From Pomphorhynchus laevis (lineage: Eukaryota > Acanthocephala > Palaeacanthocephala > Echinorhynchida > Pomphorhynchidae): DNA of 64,000 nucleotides. The DNA is taken from contig WNNJ02001815.1 of NCBI GenBank assembly GCA_012934845.2, forward strand, positions 54,334 to 118,333, written 5' to 3'. This document shows, piece after piece, positions 10,560-22,372 of the stretch. Both the position numbers and the translations under genes were made by a program. A model generated the notes under the pieces. That model did no database searches and was not told the DNA's origin. It was given only the letters and a program-made list of their open reading frames with translations. How positions within the stretch are numbered: the stretch's first letter is position 1; each line of letters starts with the position of its first letter.

Positions 10560-13133
10560 GTGAAGATAACCGTTCTATGTCAACTTATGCTTCAAAAAAC
10601 AACAACAAGGAAGACTAGCGCAATAAGATCAATACTTACAAGACGAATATTACTCTGGAAAGAGAACCGAATATCCGAACTACTAGTTGAGGGAAGAATT
10701 CTTCAATCTGAGGCACGCGATCGTTTACCAATAATAAAAAAGAATCAAAACTGGATAAACTTATTTAGTAAACTGTTAACAACGGGAAAAACACACGCCG
10801 CAATTCAAGTACTAAAAGATCCCAATAAATCGCACCAGGTGTTCAGACTTAAAGACACTTTGCCAAGCGGTCAATCAGTAAAGGAGAAATTGTTGGAATT
10901 ACATCCTGATTCAATTCCTGCGAATAAACACGTCTTACTCAGAGCTCCACTGGATAACATTGCTGATCATCATCCTGTTCGCTTCCTAAAAATAGATGCT
11001 GAAGATATTCGTTCTGCCGCTAGATCTACACGTGGTGCAGCAGGGCCTTCTGGAGTAAATGCATCTTCATGGAAGAGTATGATATGCTCTTTTGGTCAAA
11101 GTTCTAATGGGCTTGCTGAATCCTTAGCCAACTTCGCAATAACTATAGCGACCATCGAATTGAATCCCGGCGACATTGAGGCCTTTACAGTAAGCCGTCT
11201 AATTCCACTAGATAAAAATCCAGGAGTACGACCGATTGGAGTAGGTGAAGTCTCTCGAAGAATAGTAGGCAAAGTTGTGGCGAAAAGAATTTCGGAAGAT
11301 ATCCAGAAAGTGGCTGGTTGTGTTCAATTATGCTCTGGCCAACGATGTGGTATTGAGATGGCAATTCATTCCACAAGAGAACTCTTTGATAGTAGCGATG
11401 ACTTGTGCATATTACAACTAGATGCATCCAACGCTTTTAATCGCATAAATCGTTTAGTCGCTTTGAACAATGTAGAGTTCATATGTCCTTCTTTATCCAC
11501 TATACTACGAAATATCTACAAATGCCCTAATATACTGACTGTCGACAATGATTTTTTAGAATCATCAGAGGGATTCACTCAAGGTGACCCGCTTTCCATG
11601 ATTGCGTTTGCCGCGGCGTCTCTTCCCTTGATTAATGTTCTTTCAAAGGCTGCCCCGAATACTGTACATCGCTGGTATGCGGATGACTCTAACATTATCG
11701 GAAGTGTGAAGGACCTTAAGACGATTTGGGATACTGTGCGTCGAGTCAGTCCTGATTTTGGATTTTATCTTAATGAAGAAAAGTGCCGAATGTTGGTACA
11801 CGATAAGATACTTAGCGTTGCCCGGTCGATTTTCGTAGAATCTAACCTATGCATTAATACTGATGGAATTGAGATACTGGGTTTAGCTATTGGTACAAAA
11901 TCATATACAAATATGTTTATAAAAAGGAAAATAGATGAATGGTCTACTTGCATAGAGAGGTTGATACTAGTAGCCGACGAAGATCCTCACTTGGCTTACG
12001 TCGCTCTGACTCAAGCACTACAACACAGCTGGAACTTCATACAACGAACTATACATGTCTATTCAGAAGCATTCGCAAACTTGTCGAAAATCATAGTATC
12101 CTGCCTTGTTCCCAAGATAACTGGCGTCGTCGATATAGATCGATTTAAAACAATATTAAATATCCCTTTGCGGTATGGTGGTTTGGGAATTTTTCTGCCT
12201 CAAGATGGATCTGATCTGGAATTCGAAAATTCGCGCCGAATGTGTCAACCGCTGATCAATGCATCATTTGGCCCCTTGTTGGCTTAACAGCAGCAACAAA
12301 TCGCTTTGGATATTCACAATCAACGAAATAATTTTTGGAATATTAAATTACAAACATTGGAAGATAGCAATATTATAAAAGCTTTAAAATTTGCTGCTAC
12401 GTGTGGTGCGTCAACATGGTTGTCTGCAAAACCGATGGAAGCATATGGTTATCGACTCTCAAAGCTCCAATTTCAAGACGCTCTAGCGACAAGATATGGT
12501 TGGACGCCTCCGAAACAACCAGATCAATGTTTATGCGGTTCAAAGTTTGAGCTCCGTCACTCTCTTTCATGTAAGGTCGGTGGTATGCCAATAATACGAC
12601 ACAACTTCCTTCGGGATCTAATTGCAAAAGAGCTAAAAGGGATTTGCGACCCCGTTTCTCTTGAACCTACACTGCAACCGCTTCCAGACGGAGTAACATT
12701 CGCAACAAATTCGACAGCCAGGGAACATAACGCTAGAGTAGATATTTCTTGCTATGGGTTGTTTAGTATTTCGGAGCGGTCCCTATTGGACATTTGCGTT
12801 TACAATCACCTTGCTTCGTCCTACTCAACATCAATGCCACAAAATCACTTTCACTACCACGAACAAAGGAAAATCGGAAAATACGGTGAACGTATATCAC
12901 GATTTGAAAGAGCTTGTTTTTTTCCTATAATTTTTGCAGCTAACGGTGGAGCTGGTGAAATAGCTTCAAAGGTGCTACGACAAATATGCAGGCGTCAATC
13001 TATAAAATCTACTCGGCCATACAACGAATGCATGCGTGATTTGAGGATCAAAACGGGACTAGCGCTAGCAAGAGCAGCATCATTACAAGTCCGCTGCACT
13101 CCGTTGAGTAATTTGTCGGGACAATGTGCTTGA
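10560..13133 (+). pseudogene. RT and restriction-like endonuclease ORF, one in-frame stop
   Basis: About 858 codons in one phase, interrupted by a single TAA at 12285-12287. The RT core has RPIGVGEVSRRI (RT motif 1-2), LDASNAFNRIN with catalytic Asp at about 11421 (motif A), FTQGDPLSM (B), YADD at 11676-11687 (C) and LNEEKC (D). The C-terminal half has CLCGSKFELRHSLSC (finger), RHN, EP, ARVDIS and LLDICVY, the putative nuclease core. The family nicks its target and primes reverse transcription there. With one stop this copy is nearly intact and would be the best reference for the family in this window. Confidence 0.72.
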
Positions 13134-13314
13134 CAGTGCAAGAAACTTTTCTAGTTTGTAGAACATTTTACTTCTTTTTTTTTCTTGAATAAATCTTCTC
13201 TTCAAAAAAAAATTATTATAACATACAAGACAAAGCCTATATGGCTGTTCAGTCTGCTCACGAAAAAATAAAATAAAAATTAAACAAAATGTAGAATTGA
13301 TAGAGTTAAGAAAA

Positions 13315-16221
13315 TCAGGGATACGATAGCTTCTCCATATTATCGATCTGTTCCAGACATATTCGCAATCGCTTCTTAAATAAAGTCAGCGTTGTGGAGG
13401 CAACAACGTATTCAGGAAGACTATTCCACACGTTAACTACACGTCTTGACAATCTTGTGACAGGCGATAGTTTCCCAGTATGCTGTTTAAAAATTGTCAT
13501 CGAATGATGTCGCCTGGATCTATTATTACGACACACCATAATATTTCGAGGATATCCATCAAATTTGTGCAATAATTTCCACGTTGCAACCAAGTCGATA
13601 AACATTAACCTCACCTTCATGTCAAATATGCCAATCACTTTAAGTCTCTCACGATAAGGTAAATACTTACAGTCTGGACATAAACGGGTAATACGGCGAA
13701 GAACTCCATCGACAGCATTCAGTTCAGTCCGTGTACATGGGAAGCAAGATGGAGAGCAATACTCAAGTATTGGTCTCAATAACGAGTTAAACAGCACCCT
13801 GAACGACGATGGATTTATTTTCAGAAAGCAATTTTTGATAGTGTGCATCATTTTTCTAGCTTTGCCTAATTGAATGTTGTAATGATGTCGTGTCTTTAAA
13901 GATGAATCGATCAAAATACCAAGATCACGATGAGTCGAAACTATCTCAAGTTCTTTTACACCAATGAAGTAGGTATGACATCCTTTGCGTCCACGACCCA
14001 ATCTCATATTCTTACACTTTTCCAGGTTTAATGATACTCCTGTAGTAAGACTCCATTCATACACTAAATCCAGGTCACGCTGCAATGACAAACAGTCTCG
14101 TTCAGTCGAGATCACATTCCATAACTTCAAATCGTCAGCATAGGCTAAGTGTGGTACATTAAGCGATCTCAACAACTCGTTGATAAAAATGCAAAATAAT
14201 AATGGCCCGAGAACCGTTCCTCGAGGTACACCACGTATAACACTGCGTTTAGATGAAAAAGCATTACCTACTCTTACACAAAATTGTCGACCACTCAAGA
14301 AGTTCTCAATCCAACGAGTCAGATAGTAATCTACACCAATAGATTCGAGAATACTTATTAATTCAGCATGTGGAACGCGATCAAATGCCTTGGAGAAATC
14401 CAAATAGACGACATCGACAACCAATCCACATGAAATTGCGTCAGCCCATTGTTCACGAGCACATAAAGTATTCGTTAGACATGAGCGGCCATGCCGAAAA
14501 CCGTGTTGAGAGTCGCTCAAATAGTTTATTGAACCCAATACATTTATTAATCTTTTGTGAAGAATTCTCTCAAGTACCTTACTTACAGTAGATGTTAAAC
14601 TTATGGGCCTAAAATCACTAACATCGCAAGCATTTTTCGTTTTCGGAAGTGGTACCACAATCGCCGATTTCCAATCATTTGGAATTATCGACGTATTGAG
14701 AGAAACGTTGAATAATTTGGAAAGCGGATATGACAGGATACATTTCAAGAGCTTAAGGATATAAGTGGGGATATCGTCAGGACCAGCTGACACGCATTTA
14801 GCTAACCTTGATAGCTCTATCTCAACTTCCTCCATCGTGATAATTATATATGGACTCTGACAGATTGATGAACCATTACAAATATTGACTTTATAAGCAT
14901 CATCCCTATTTAACGATAGTGCAAACACATCAGCGAACGCCTCAGAAATTTTCATAGGGTCTTCAACTAATTCGTTTCCGATATGAATGCGTCGGACACT
15001 AGAATTAGATACTCTTGATCGACAAACATAATTCCAAAATCGCTTGGGTGTGTGTCTTAAAGACATAGCAACATCATTCTCGTACAAGTATCTCTTTTTT
15101 GATTTTAAGCGATTGCATTTATTGCGTATTAGTTTGTACTCACTATATAAAGCATCACTCTTACTACAGAGACTCCACGCCTTATTTCTCAACCTTATAC
15201 AACGCTTTAGTTCGCTATCAAACCACGGAGGTTTATCAGACCTCTTACGCTTGGAAAATACACGCATGGGAGCAAATTCGTCTAGGACTTGAATTACCCT
15301 ACTTTTGATAGACTGCCACATGCTCTCCACATCATCATCATTACTTACAAAAGAAATCATTTTAGCATATTCAATTATCTCATTATCTGGGATAACTTTC
15401 CGTACTCGCTTCTCAACAATCTCTACACTGTCTGATCCGGTCGAATTAGTAGGAATCAGAAACTTGACCACCACATGATCGCTTGAACTAATTGGAGGTT
15501 ATTTGTCAATTGAAGAAATATCATATTCAAGTCTAGTAAACAGCAGGTCAATCTTCGAGGATGATTCTGCGGAGAAACAAGTATCAAAATGAACATGTTG
15601 AATAAGCAACATTTCATCATACAATAAATTACATAACGACATAGTATATTTATCATAAGTTGCAATACTGGAGAGGGCGGAATTGTATGAATGCATGTTA
15701 AAATCACCAAAGATAAAAAATTTATGGCACTTGGGTATATTCTTAAGGAAATCAATAAGAGCGAACGATATTGCGCCCGGAGCACGATATACTATACATA
15801 AAGTAATAATAGCACTCTTAGATTGCGTAATACTCAACTGTAGAGCCTCGGCAGAGCATGAATCATCAATGAATTTTACGGCTGAATTAACAATCAAACT
15901 CACATGCACATAGAAGGCAACTCCACCACCGCGTCCATGGGCTCGATCAGATCTATAAAGAGCGAATTCAGGTATGTGAACCATATCATCAGATATGTCA
16001 GGATGAAACCAACTTTCACAAACTCCAAAGACATTGACATCATGACAACGTATCCAATACCTAATCTCATCCAACTTATTAACTGCGCTACGTGCATTTG
16101 TAAATGCAATTTTCATGGAAGACGAAACATCTCGACATGGACTAGCTGTTGCTAGTACAGTAATCAAAGATCCACACATGCTAGAGGATACCGATCTATC
16201 TACAGTTCTAATGGTTTCCAA
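13315..16221 (-). pseudogene. CR1-type LINE L1 ORF2, endonuclease-RT with one stop
   Basis: Starts at METIRTVDRS (16221). The APE-type endonuclease occupies about residues 36-235: NARSAVNK, VCESWFHPDI, RGGGVAFY and FGDFNMHS. A single TAA (15499-15501) separates it from the RT half, which continues in the same frame (SSSDHVVVKF is the endonuclease SDH motif). The RT shows FRPISLTSTVSKVLERI, YLDFSKAFDRVPH (A), GVPRGTVLGPLLF (B) and AYADDLKLW (C), with the C-terminal part typical of CR1. Because the stop falls just before the SDH motif, no full-length product is expected without read-through. Confidence 0.8.
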
Positions 16222-17177
16222 CGGACAAATGGCTTTCGACGAACAACTCGAAAATTTCTAATGCATAGATCTTTCTCGCCTAATAGTAAACGCTTGTGAA
16301 GCTCGTTCCTCGCATTTTTCAGTTTTGAACGATCGTCAAAAGATAGATCTCTCAAAATACGTATTGAGTTTTTTTCGAGACGATGAGCCCGACTAAATAT
16401 ATAATTTGCATGAGTTGACGAATCTACCACAACATTTAACAATCGCGGTATGTTTGAACTGTTTGTTCGCCTTCCCAGCCGGAACAAACTTCTAACCACA
16501 ATCTCCTTAGCTATATCTTTATCGTTAGCATGGAATATTTTATTCAGAACTCCTCTTATCGCACTAACATCATCGTTTACTCGCTCCTGTGACACAGAAG
16601 AATTTGATTCAGATAGATTGGCGAAAAGAATGCACCTGTCCCTTGAAGCGCTTCGATTTTTCTTATACACTATGTGAGAACTTTTGAACTTAGAAGACAC
16701 AGAACTGGGTAACTCGTCCTGTGAAAGATTATCAGTAGGTTCATTGAACTTAAGTGAATTCTCATGTACACGCACTGAGCTTGCCGTGATGCTGTTTTCA
16801 ATCAACCGTTCTTCCAATGCCGATTTTGTTTTTCGCAATATACGAACGTTGTTTCTAGGACTTACCGTTCTATCACAGGTTACATTTGAAGATGCGATAC
16901 CAGATTCAAGTTCAACGGGTAAGTTAGTTATTTCCTTGAAATGCTGCGATTCGTGAACGGAATCATCCACATCAAATTCACATACTTCCATAGTGTGTTC
17001 ATCACCGTGAACACCAACATGTGATATATTTGCCTGTCCACTAACGCATCCCATTTGCATGAACCTAGACGCACAGCAAAATCCACATATATATTTCTTG
17101 ATAGTGTAGCTGTTACGCAACGAAGTTAACAGAGAAACTGTCGTCCAAACACTGCAGCCGGGAACATCACAAGCCAC
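16200..17177 (-). CDS. CR1-type LINE L1 ORF1, zinc-finger RNA-binding protein
   Basis: 325 codons as read from 17177, whose first codon is GTG. The frame stays open upstream to about 17300, and an ATG in another phase at 17293 (MVKK) matches the start of L6 ORF1, so the true start may be lost. N-terminal CDVPGCSVW...CGFCCAS resembles the PHD-like zinc finger of CR1 ORF1 proteins. The middle is Ser/Asn-rich and probably disordered. The C-terminal ~80 residues hold ILRDLSFDDRSKLKNA and end in NFRVVRRKP, a block conserved in L5 and L6. The protein is expected to bind element RNA. It overlaps ORF2 by 22 bp. Confidence 0.7.
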   Translation of the reverse strand: MACDVPGCSVWTTVSLLTSLRNSYTIKKYICGFCCASRFMQMGCVSGQANISHVGVHGDEHTMEVCEFDVDDSVHESQHFKEITNLPVELESGIASSNVTCDRTVSPRNNVRILRKTKSALEERLIENSITASSVRVHENSLKFNEPTDNLSQDELPSSVSSKFKSSHIVYKKNRSASRDRCILFANLSESNSSVSQERVNDDVSAIRGVLNKIFHANDKDIAKEIVVRSLFRLGRRTNSSNIPRLLNVVVDSSTHANYIFSRAHRLEKNSIRILRDLSFDDRSKLKNARNELHKRLLLGEKDLCIRNFRVVRRKPFVRWKPLEL

Positions 17178-17542
17178 CTGCAGACTACCGTATTCCTCTT
17201 CGCTACCAGTGATATGTGATGCATCATGTTTGCTATCAGCCTTAGTCCGCCCATTCCTATAAGTATCGTTTTTATTTTGACCTTTTTTACCATTTGTGAA
17301 GAAAAATCACAAATATGATATGCGCACTAGTCAGAGCCCTTGTATCTCGGGATGACTGCTGGAAAGTCGATTGTGTGTTTAAGATTTGTAAGTAGTTCTT
17401 TTAGTAAGTAATTCTTTTCAATTTTGTAGATTCGCTTGTAAGAACTTTATCAATGTAAATAGTTATTTGTTAGCAGCTTATAATGAATATCGAAAATGTG
17501 ATGTATTGATTTTTAACAAATCCAAAAGGCTATTCAGGCAGA

Positions 17543-17711
17543 GTTGTATTTACTTTAGATCTCAAATGTATGTTATTTTATTGTAAGATTTATAATAACC
17601 AAGACTAATGTTAAGGAATAAAAGAATGTTGTATTTACTTTAGATCTCAAATGTATGTTATTTTATTGTAAGATTTATAATAACCAAGACTAATGTTAAA
17701 GAAATAAAAGG
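17543..17711. repeat. Two tandem ~85-bp repeats
   Basis: Two nearly identical units (17543-17627 and 17628-17711), each starting gttgtatttactttagatc and ending near ggaataaaag or gaaataaaag. They lie between the 3' end of CR1 fragment L2 and the leader of L1. Read on the minus strand, the unit contains the tacaataaaataacatac and taaagtaaatacaa blocks seen at 9917-10040. They may be the tail repeat of L2. Confidence 0.85.
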
Positions 17712-18046
17712 TGAAACTGTCCTTATCGTGATTTAATAATTGCCTTGAACTTCTGGACGGAACCGCTGTCGATTGTCGATGCATGAAGATTGTTCCACAG
17801 GTCAGCAATGCGATCACTTATCGTAACACAATTTGTTTTGGGACGGAGCCTGCGCTTTATCATAAGTCTGTGGCCTCGTAGTCGACCCGGTGGACGAATT
17901 GTAAACATAGACTTCGAAACATGTCCAGGTATAGACAGTGACCGCCATACATACACTGGGTCGGCGTCAGACAGCGAACGTTCAACAGTGTGTACATTCA
18001 ACAATGCCAGTCTCTGGGTATAGTTAACACCACGCACTGAAGACAC
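17712..18046 (-). mobile_element. CR1-type LINE L2, 3' end fragment
   Basis: A 107-codon minus-strand frame ends at 17723. It contains RLRGHRLMIKRR, then ISDRIADLWNNLHAS and a final SVQKFKAIIKSR. This is the standard C-terminus of CR1-type RTs: compare RGHPLMLK and VWNSL in L3, and the analogous ends of L1 and L6. Everything upstream is absent. It abuts RLE-LINE family 3 at about 18050 on the opposite strand. Confidence 0.75.
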
Positions 18047-18049
18047 AAG

Positions 18050-18435
18050 ATGGGTTGCTTGTCGTTGGCTGATGCATTGGCCGGTTTGACAAGAGGACTT
18101 GTATCAGGTATTGTACCAAAAGGTTCAACTACATCACTTGTAGCCTCCAGGTTAATCGCAGTTGCAAAGAATAACGGAATCCGACCCATAGGGGTGGGCG
18201 AGGTGTATCTTCGGATTATTTCAAACGTGATTCTCAGAACAATTTATATGCATATTCAGAGCGTCGCTGGTACTATGCAATTGTGTGCAGGACAGATGTG
18301 GAGCGGAATACATAGTACATAGTTTACGATCGTCTCTAATGGAAAAATGTGATTCTTGTATGCTTCTAATTGTAGCAAAGAATGCATTCAATTGTGTAAA
18401 TCGTAAGATGGCACTAGCAAACATTATTATTATTA
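18050..18435 (+). mobile_element. RLE-LINE family 3, RT front part
   Basis: Plus-strand translation gives SRLIAVAKNNGIRPIGVGE, VAGTMQLCAGQ and, in another phase, AKNAFNCVNRKMALAN. These are RT motif 1-2 through motif A of the RLE-LINE type (compare RPIGVGE, QLCSGQ and SNAFNRIN in family 2). The catalytic Asp of motif A reads as other residues here, and the frame is broken, so the copy is decayed. The element is cut at ~18435 by the minus-strand LINE L3. Confidence 0.65.
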
Positions 18436-19683
18436 ATTGACAACGAATTGAGCCGATACTCTACAAGTTGCTTCACAAAATAAAAAGAATAAAAAGAATA
18501 AGAGTCGTTTTGTCCCTCCCTCATCAGATAAACTACTGAAAATCCCACCGTTGTCTTGAGAAGGAAGGGTCATCATCCAGTAGGGCGCAAAAACTTGAAG
18601 CAGTAGACGACAAAACGGTCGCACTCTAAAGCGAATTCCAAGATCGTACGACTCGTTTGGCAAAGCAGGAAACTGCATGCATGTACCTTTGTGTTTTCAG
18701 CATCAGGGGATGTCCGCGAAGAGAAGGTTGACCTCTCAGTTGCAGTAGATGTGACAGTGGATGATTTTTAGTATGCAGAATTTTCCAAACAAGAGAGAGA
18801 TCTCGCTTGTCACGGATATATCGCAGACAAAGCATATTTAATATCTGGAGGCGTTTCGCGTAGCCATAAATATGCAGCCCTGAGACTAATTTAGTTGTTG
18901 ATCTGAACACTTTCTCCAATGCACGACGCTCATAAGTAGTTTCGGGATAACAAGCTAGCGATGCGTATAAGATATGGCTCAAGAAAAACGCATTTGCTAA
19001 GGTATGGTAATATAACGGATCTATGCCTAACAGAGCTCGACGAGTATGCCCTATTAAGCGTTTTGTGATGCAACACACGTAGTCTGAATGCTTTCGAGTG
19101 GATAAGTCAGCACAAACCCAAACTCCCAAATCTTTATATGAGTTGGTTATTTCGATACTAATTGAACCAAACTGGTACTCACCTCCAAGATGATCACATG
19201 ATCTTGGTGATATACGCATACATGTACATTTAGCGGAATTGATCCTCAAGTGATTTTGTATAGACCAATTGGATATAACGTCGACGTCGCTTTGTAAATG
19301 CTGTTTGTCAAGATCGGAAATAATAGGTCGCCAAACTTTAAGATCATCTGCATATAATAAACTGAATGAACTGATATTTGGTATCAAATCGTTGATATAA
19401 AGACTGAATAAGATGGGACCCAATACACTTCCATGTGGAACACCTAACAACACTGGAAATGGACTCGACAGCGACTCATTTACTCGTACGACACTGTCGG
19501 TTGGAAAGGAATACACGAATCCAGTTTATGATCCTCTTATCAAGATGAATGTGCTCCAACTTCTCAATAAGACGCGTGTGATTAACTGAGTCGAACGCTT
19601 TTGAGAAATCAAAGAAAATGACATCAACTGGTATGCCTTGATCATAATAGTGATACCAATTTTCACGTGCATGTACAAGATTA
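18436..19683 (-). mobile_element. CR1-type LINE L3, 5'-truncated
   Basis: Minus-strand RT reads from about 19683 (NLVHAREN) through IFFDFSKAFDSVNH (motif A), PHGSVLGPILFSLYINDL (B) and LLYADDLKVW (C), then a complete CR1-type C-terminus with RGHPLMLK and VVRSWNSL near 18630. There is at least one frame change near 19490 between motifs A and B. It sits inside RLE-LINE family 3, whose sequence flanks it on both sides on the plus strand, so L3 is younger than that copy. Confidence 0.8.
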
Positions 19684-19985
19684 GTGAACGAGATGTACAA
19701 GATGAGTGAAATTACGGAGGATATAAGGCAATTAGTTGAAATTCCTACATCTGTCAGAGGCATGGGGATTTTAAATCCTTGCGAGCTGGTAATCCAGGAA
19801 TGGAATTGGTCTAAAAAATGTGTTTACCTTTATTAAATGGATACGTAGGATAAGAATCGATACCTTAATTATATTTCCAAACTTGTCCACCTTTTTAGAC
19901 GTTTTGCTAGTAAGTTCTGTATAATCATTTGTTGATCTAGTGTCAATTTTTTTATATGCTTTTTAAAAACATTAATAATGATACA
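19684..19985 (+). mobile_element. RLE-LINE family 3, thumb region and 3' end
   Basis: Encodes MSEITEDIRQLVEIP and GMGILNPCEL, matching the ITGISNVPETLRQIF and GGLGI segment after the RT in family 1. A ~250-bp AT-rich tail follows, ending ttaaaaacattaataa. About 295 bp of it recur at 21552-21846 with few differences. The finger and RLE domain seen in families 1 and 2 are absent, so this family either lost them or has a deleted 3' region. Confidence 0.6.
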
Positions 19986-20500
19986 TGAAAAATGTATGTC
20001 CGCCTTTGCTTAATGTGTTAACGAACATGTATTCGGAGGATCCTATGATGATAGGAGACGATATAATATTGTTTCGCGAAGGGTTCACGCAGGGTGTTCC
20101 TCTGTCTATGGTTGCATTCGCGGCTTCTACAATTCCTTTAATATTGTGCTTGAAGGATGCCTTTCCGTCTGTCCAACAGATGTGGTATGCAGATGATGTA
20201 TCTTGCATTGGGGAGGCCGTTGTTCTTTACCAATATTTTGAAATGATGAAGGACATTGGTCCGTATTATGGTTTTTACATCAATACTTAGAAATGCCAGT
20301 TAATCTCTCGCTTTAATAATGATATAGCAAGGTCAATATTTGCGGGTAGTGAAATTCTAGTTTCACACCTAGGCGCTGAAGTTCTTGGATGTCCAATCGG
20401 ATATGACGACTATGAGCGGAAATGGGTGGAACATAAGGTCGATAAATTGAGTAAGATGGTTAGACGCTTATTATTAATGTTTCAACAGCACATAAAAGCA
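19986..20500 (+). mobile_element. RLE-LINE family 3, RT motifs B to D
   Basis: Plus-strand frame 19985-20290 holds EGFTQGVPLSMVAFAAS (motif B, with V for the usual D) and MWYADDVSCIG (motif C). The same frame runs through a TAG to KCQLISRFNND (motif D) and EVLGCPIGYDD near 20400. The segment is interrupted at about 20500 by the minus-strand LINE L4, and the same family resumes at 21414. Confidence 0.7.
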
Positions 20501-20504
20501 TGGA

Positions 20505-21413
20505 TTAATTGGCTGGTTCACTGCAGAAAAAAAGAAAATATAATAAAAGTATCACAAATACGGAAAAGCAGCTTTCTCCATGGCATCCTCCATCCGTAAT
20601 TTTTTTGAATTCGTTGATATTGCTACTGAACACTGTTGACTCTCCAAGCCTATTCCACAGAGATACAACTTGCCGATCAAATTGGACAGCTCGTGATTTT
20701 CTTATCCTTTCACGTCGCAGGGTTAAACCATGGCCTCGGAGGATATTGGATGAGCGCAAATGAAGACAATCTCGAAGTGGATGATCCAAATCATTAAGAA
20801 TTTGCCAGACCATACTCATATCGATGTACCGGCGGGTCCACGTGACAGGGTACGACAAAAATTTCAGTTGCGGTGCTAGCTTGGTAGCTCTATGAAGTAC
20901 CCTCTCTGAACTAATATGTTCTTTTGAATTTTGGGGATACACACACGGCGCAGCATATAGAAGACGGCTCAACACATGAGCAAAGATTAGCGGACGTAGG
21001 GCAAATTGATTGAGTGCAATGAAAGTGCGTCGAAGTTGACCGATTATCCCCAACGCATTTGAACAAGCATGTTCAGTATGTGTGACGGTACTCAAATCAC
21101 TGTTTATCAACACTCCCAAGTCCTTATATTTGCTCACTCGTTCTATATCACTGCTTTGAAAGCTATAATTAACTAAAGATTGAGCATTTCCGCCACTAAC
21201 ACGTAAATGTTTGCATTTTGATATATTTACAATCAACCTATTGAGCAGAGCCCAATTTTCGACTTCATCGATATCTCGTTGCAGTTTAACTATATCATTG
21301 GGTGAACGAATTGCCCGCCAGATTTTCAAATCGTCTGCATATAAAAGCATCACAGAATCAATAAATTCCGGGATATCGTTGATGTAGAACTTATCGAAAA
21401 TATCCGAAACATG
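20505..21413 (-). mobile_element. CR1-type LINE L4, 5'-truncated
   Basis: A 282-codon minus-strand frame (21353-20505) begins just before LLYADDLKIW (motif C) and continues to RGHGLTLRRERIR and QVVSLWNRLGES, the CR1 C-terminus. The 5' end is truncated within the RT between motifs B and C. It is inserted in RLE-LINE family 3, like L3, but L3 and L4 differ substantially in protein sequence and are separate insertions. Confidence 0.8.
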
Positions 21414-21846
21414 TGCTCAAGAGACGTATCTAGCTTTCATCTTTGCGTTACAACATAAATGGACATATGTTTTTCGTGCGTGCAAATGTTTAAAATCATG
21501 GTTACAATTACTAGAATTGGAAATTTGAAAAAGCTTATTGCCGGGGATACTGGGGATGAGTGAAATTACGGAGGACATAAGGCAATTAGTTGAAATTCCT
21601 ACATCTAGCGGAGGCATGGGGATTTTAAATCCTTGCGAGCTGGTAATCCAGGAATGGAATTGGTCTAAAAAATGTGTTTACCTTTATTAAATGAATACGT
21701 AGGATAAGAATCGATATTTTAATTATATTTCCAAACATGTCCACCTTTTTATACGTTTTGCTAGTAAGTTCTGTATAATCATTTGTTTATCCAGTGTCAA
21801 TTTTTTATATGCTTTTTAAAAACATTAATAAATGATATATGGTATT
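21414..21846 (+). mobile_element. RLE-LINE family 3, thumb and 3' end (second copy)
   Basis: Resumes the plus-strand element after L4 with TYLAFIFALQHKWTYVF (compare AYVALTQALQHSWNFI in family 2), then MSEITEDIRQLVEI and GMGILNPCEL. The AT-rich tail is shared with 19684-19985 and ends near 21846. It meets a minus-strand I/Jockey LINE fragment without an obvious A-tail. Confidence 0.6.
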
Positions 21847-22279
21847 CTATTGGTCTGCCTCTCGTAAAGAACGTGAAGGTGGAGATTGCCCAAGTTTTCC
21901 AGATTCGAAGTTGCAATGAAGAAGATATACCTAGTTTCCTTGCTCTCTTATAAACCTCTCGGCTTGACGCAATCTTTTTTAAATACAATTACATGATGGC
22001 GTTCTGATAGAAAACGGTCGAAGAGATAACCGAGTATTCTTACTCTCCGAGGAAATATCTCTCATGGAAAGTGTGATATTCGATGTTTTGTTAAAAATTG
22101 TAATAATTTGATTCTTTAATGTTTGTCGTGTTTTTGGATGAATTCGCACAAACTATTATTTTTGTTTTGTTGATGTTTAGCGTGAGTCCTAGTTGTGAAG
22201 CTCTGGTTGTAACTCATTTACGAAAAAAGTAAATGCTTCTATTAATATTTTACATGTTATTATTATATTTTCGACAACA
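21847..22279 (-). mobile_element. Old I/Jockey LINE, RT 3' part
   Basis: Minus-strand translation gives IITCKILIEAFTFFVNEL, then LGLTLNINKTKIIV (motif D-like) and, near 21860-21990, RIWKTWAISTFTFFTRGR, which parallels RLWGTWAISGLVFFPRGR of LINE-B. This continues the RT that breaks off after YADDATFIIKGS at 31756, so 22280-31755 looks like later insertions into one element whose other parts lie at 31756-32892 and 40570-42490. It carries at least two frame breaks. Confidence 0.6.
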
Positions 22280-22372
22280 AAAAGAGCTTGAACAGCTCGA
22301 ACATGTTGGTACACAACAGGGAAAACAGAAGAAAAATTAAAAAATGAAATAAAAAACATAATAATGTGCAAT

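Larger units (their letters stand above)
10144..13213 (+). mobile_element. RLE-LINE family 2, nearly full length
   Basis: A ~3.07-kb plus-strand element. It has a Cys-rich N-terminal region (10144-10446), an RT (10560-12287), a C-terminal finger plus RLE (12306-13133), a short 3' UTR with AATAAA near 13186 and a run of A at about 13205-13213. The RT shows motif A DASNAFN, motif B GFTQGDPLSM and motif C YADD. It is clearly related to family 1 at 7048-9914 but much diverged, so two lineages sit side by side. The reading frame is interrupted at least twice (see parts). Confidence 0.78.
13220..17300 (-). mobile_element. CR1-type LINE L1, nearly full length
   Basis: Minus-strand element with a zinc-finger ORF1 (17177-16200, open further upstream) overlapping ORF2 (16221-13315) by ~22 bp, and a short AT-rich 3' UTR. 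ORF2 carries an APE-type endonuclease and an RT. The two-ORF layout, the ORF1 zinc finger and the RT motif spellings (FLDFSKAFDRVPH style, GVPRGTVLGPLLF, YADD) fit the CR1 group. ORF2 is open for ~968 codons apart from one in-frame TAA, so this is a relatively young copy. L6 is a related element but clearly a different lineage. Confidence 0.85.
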
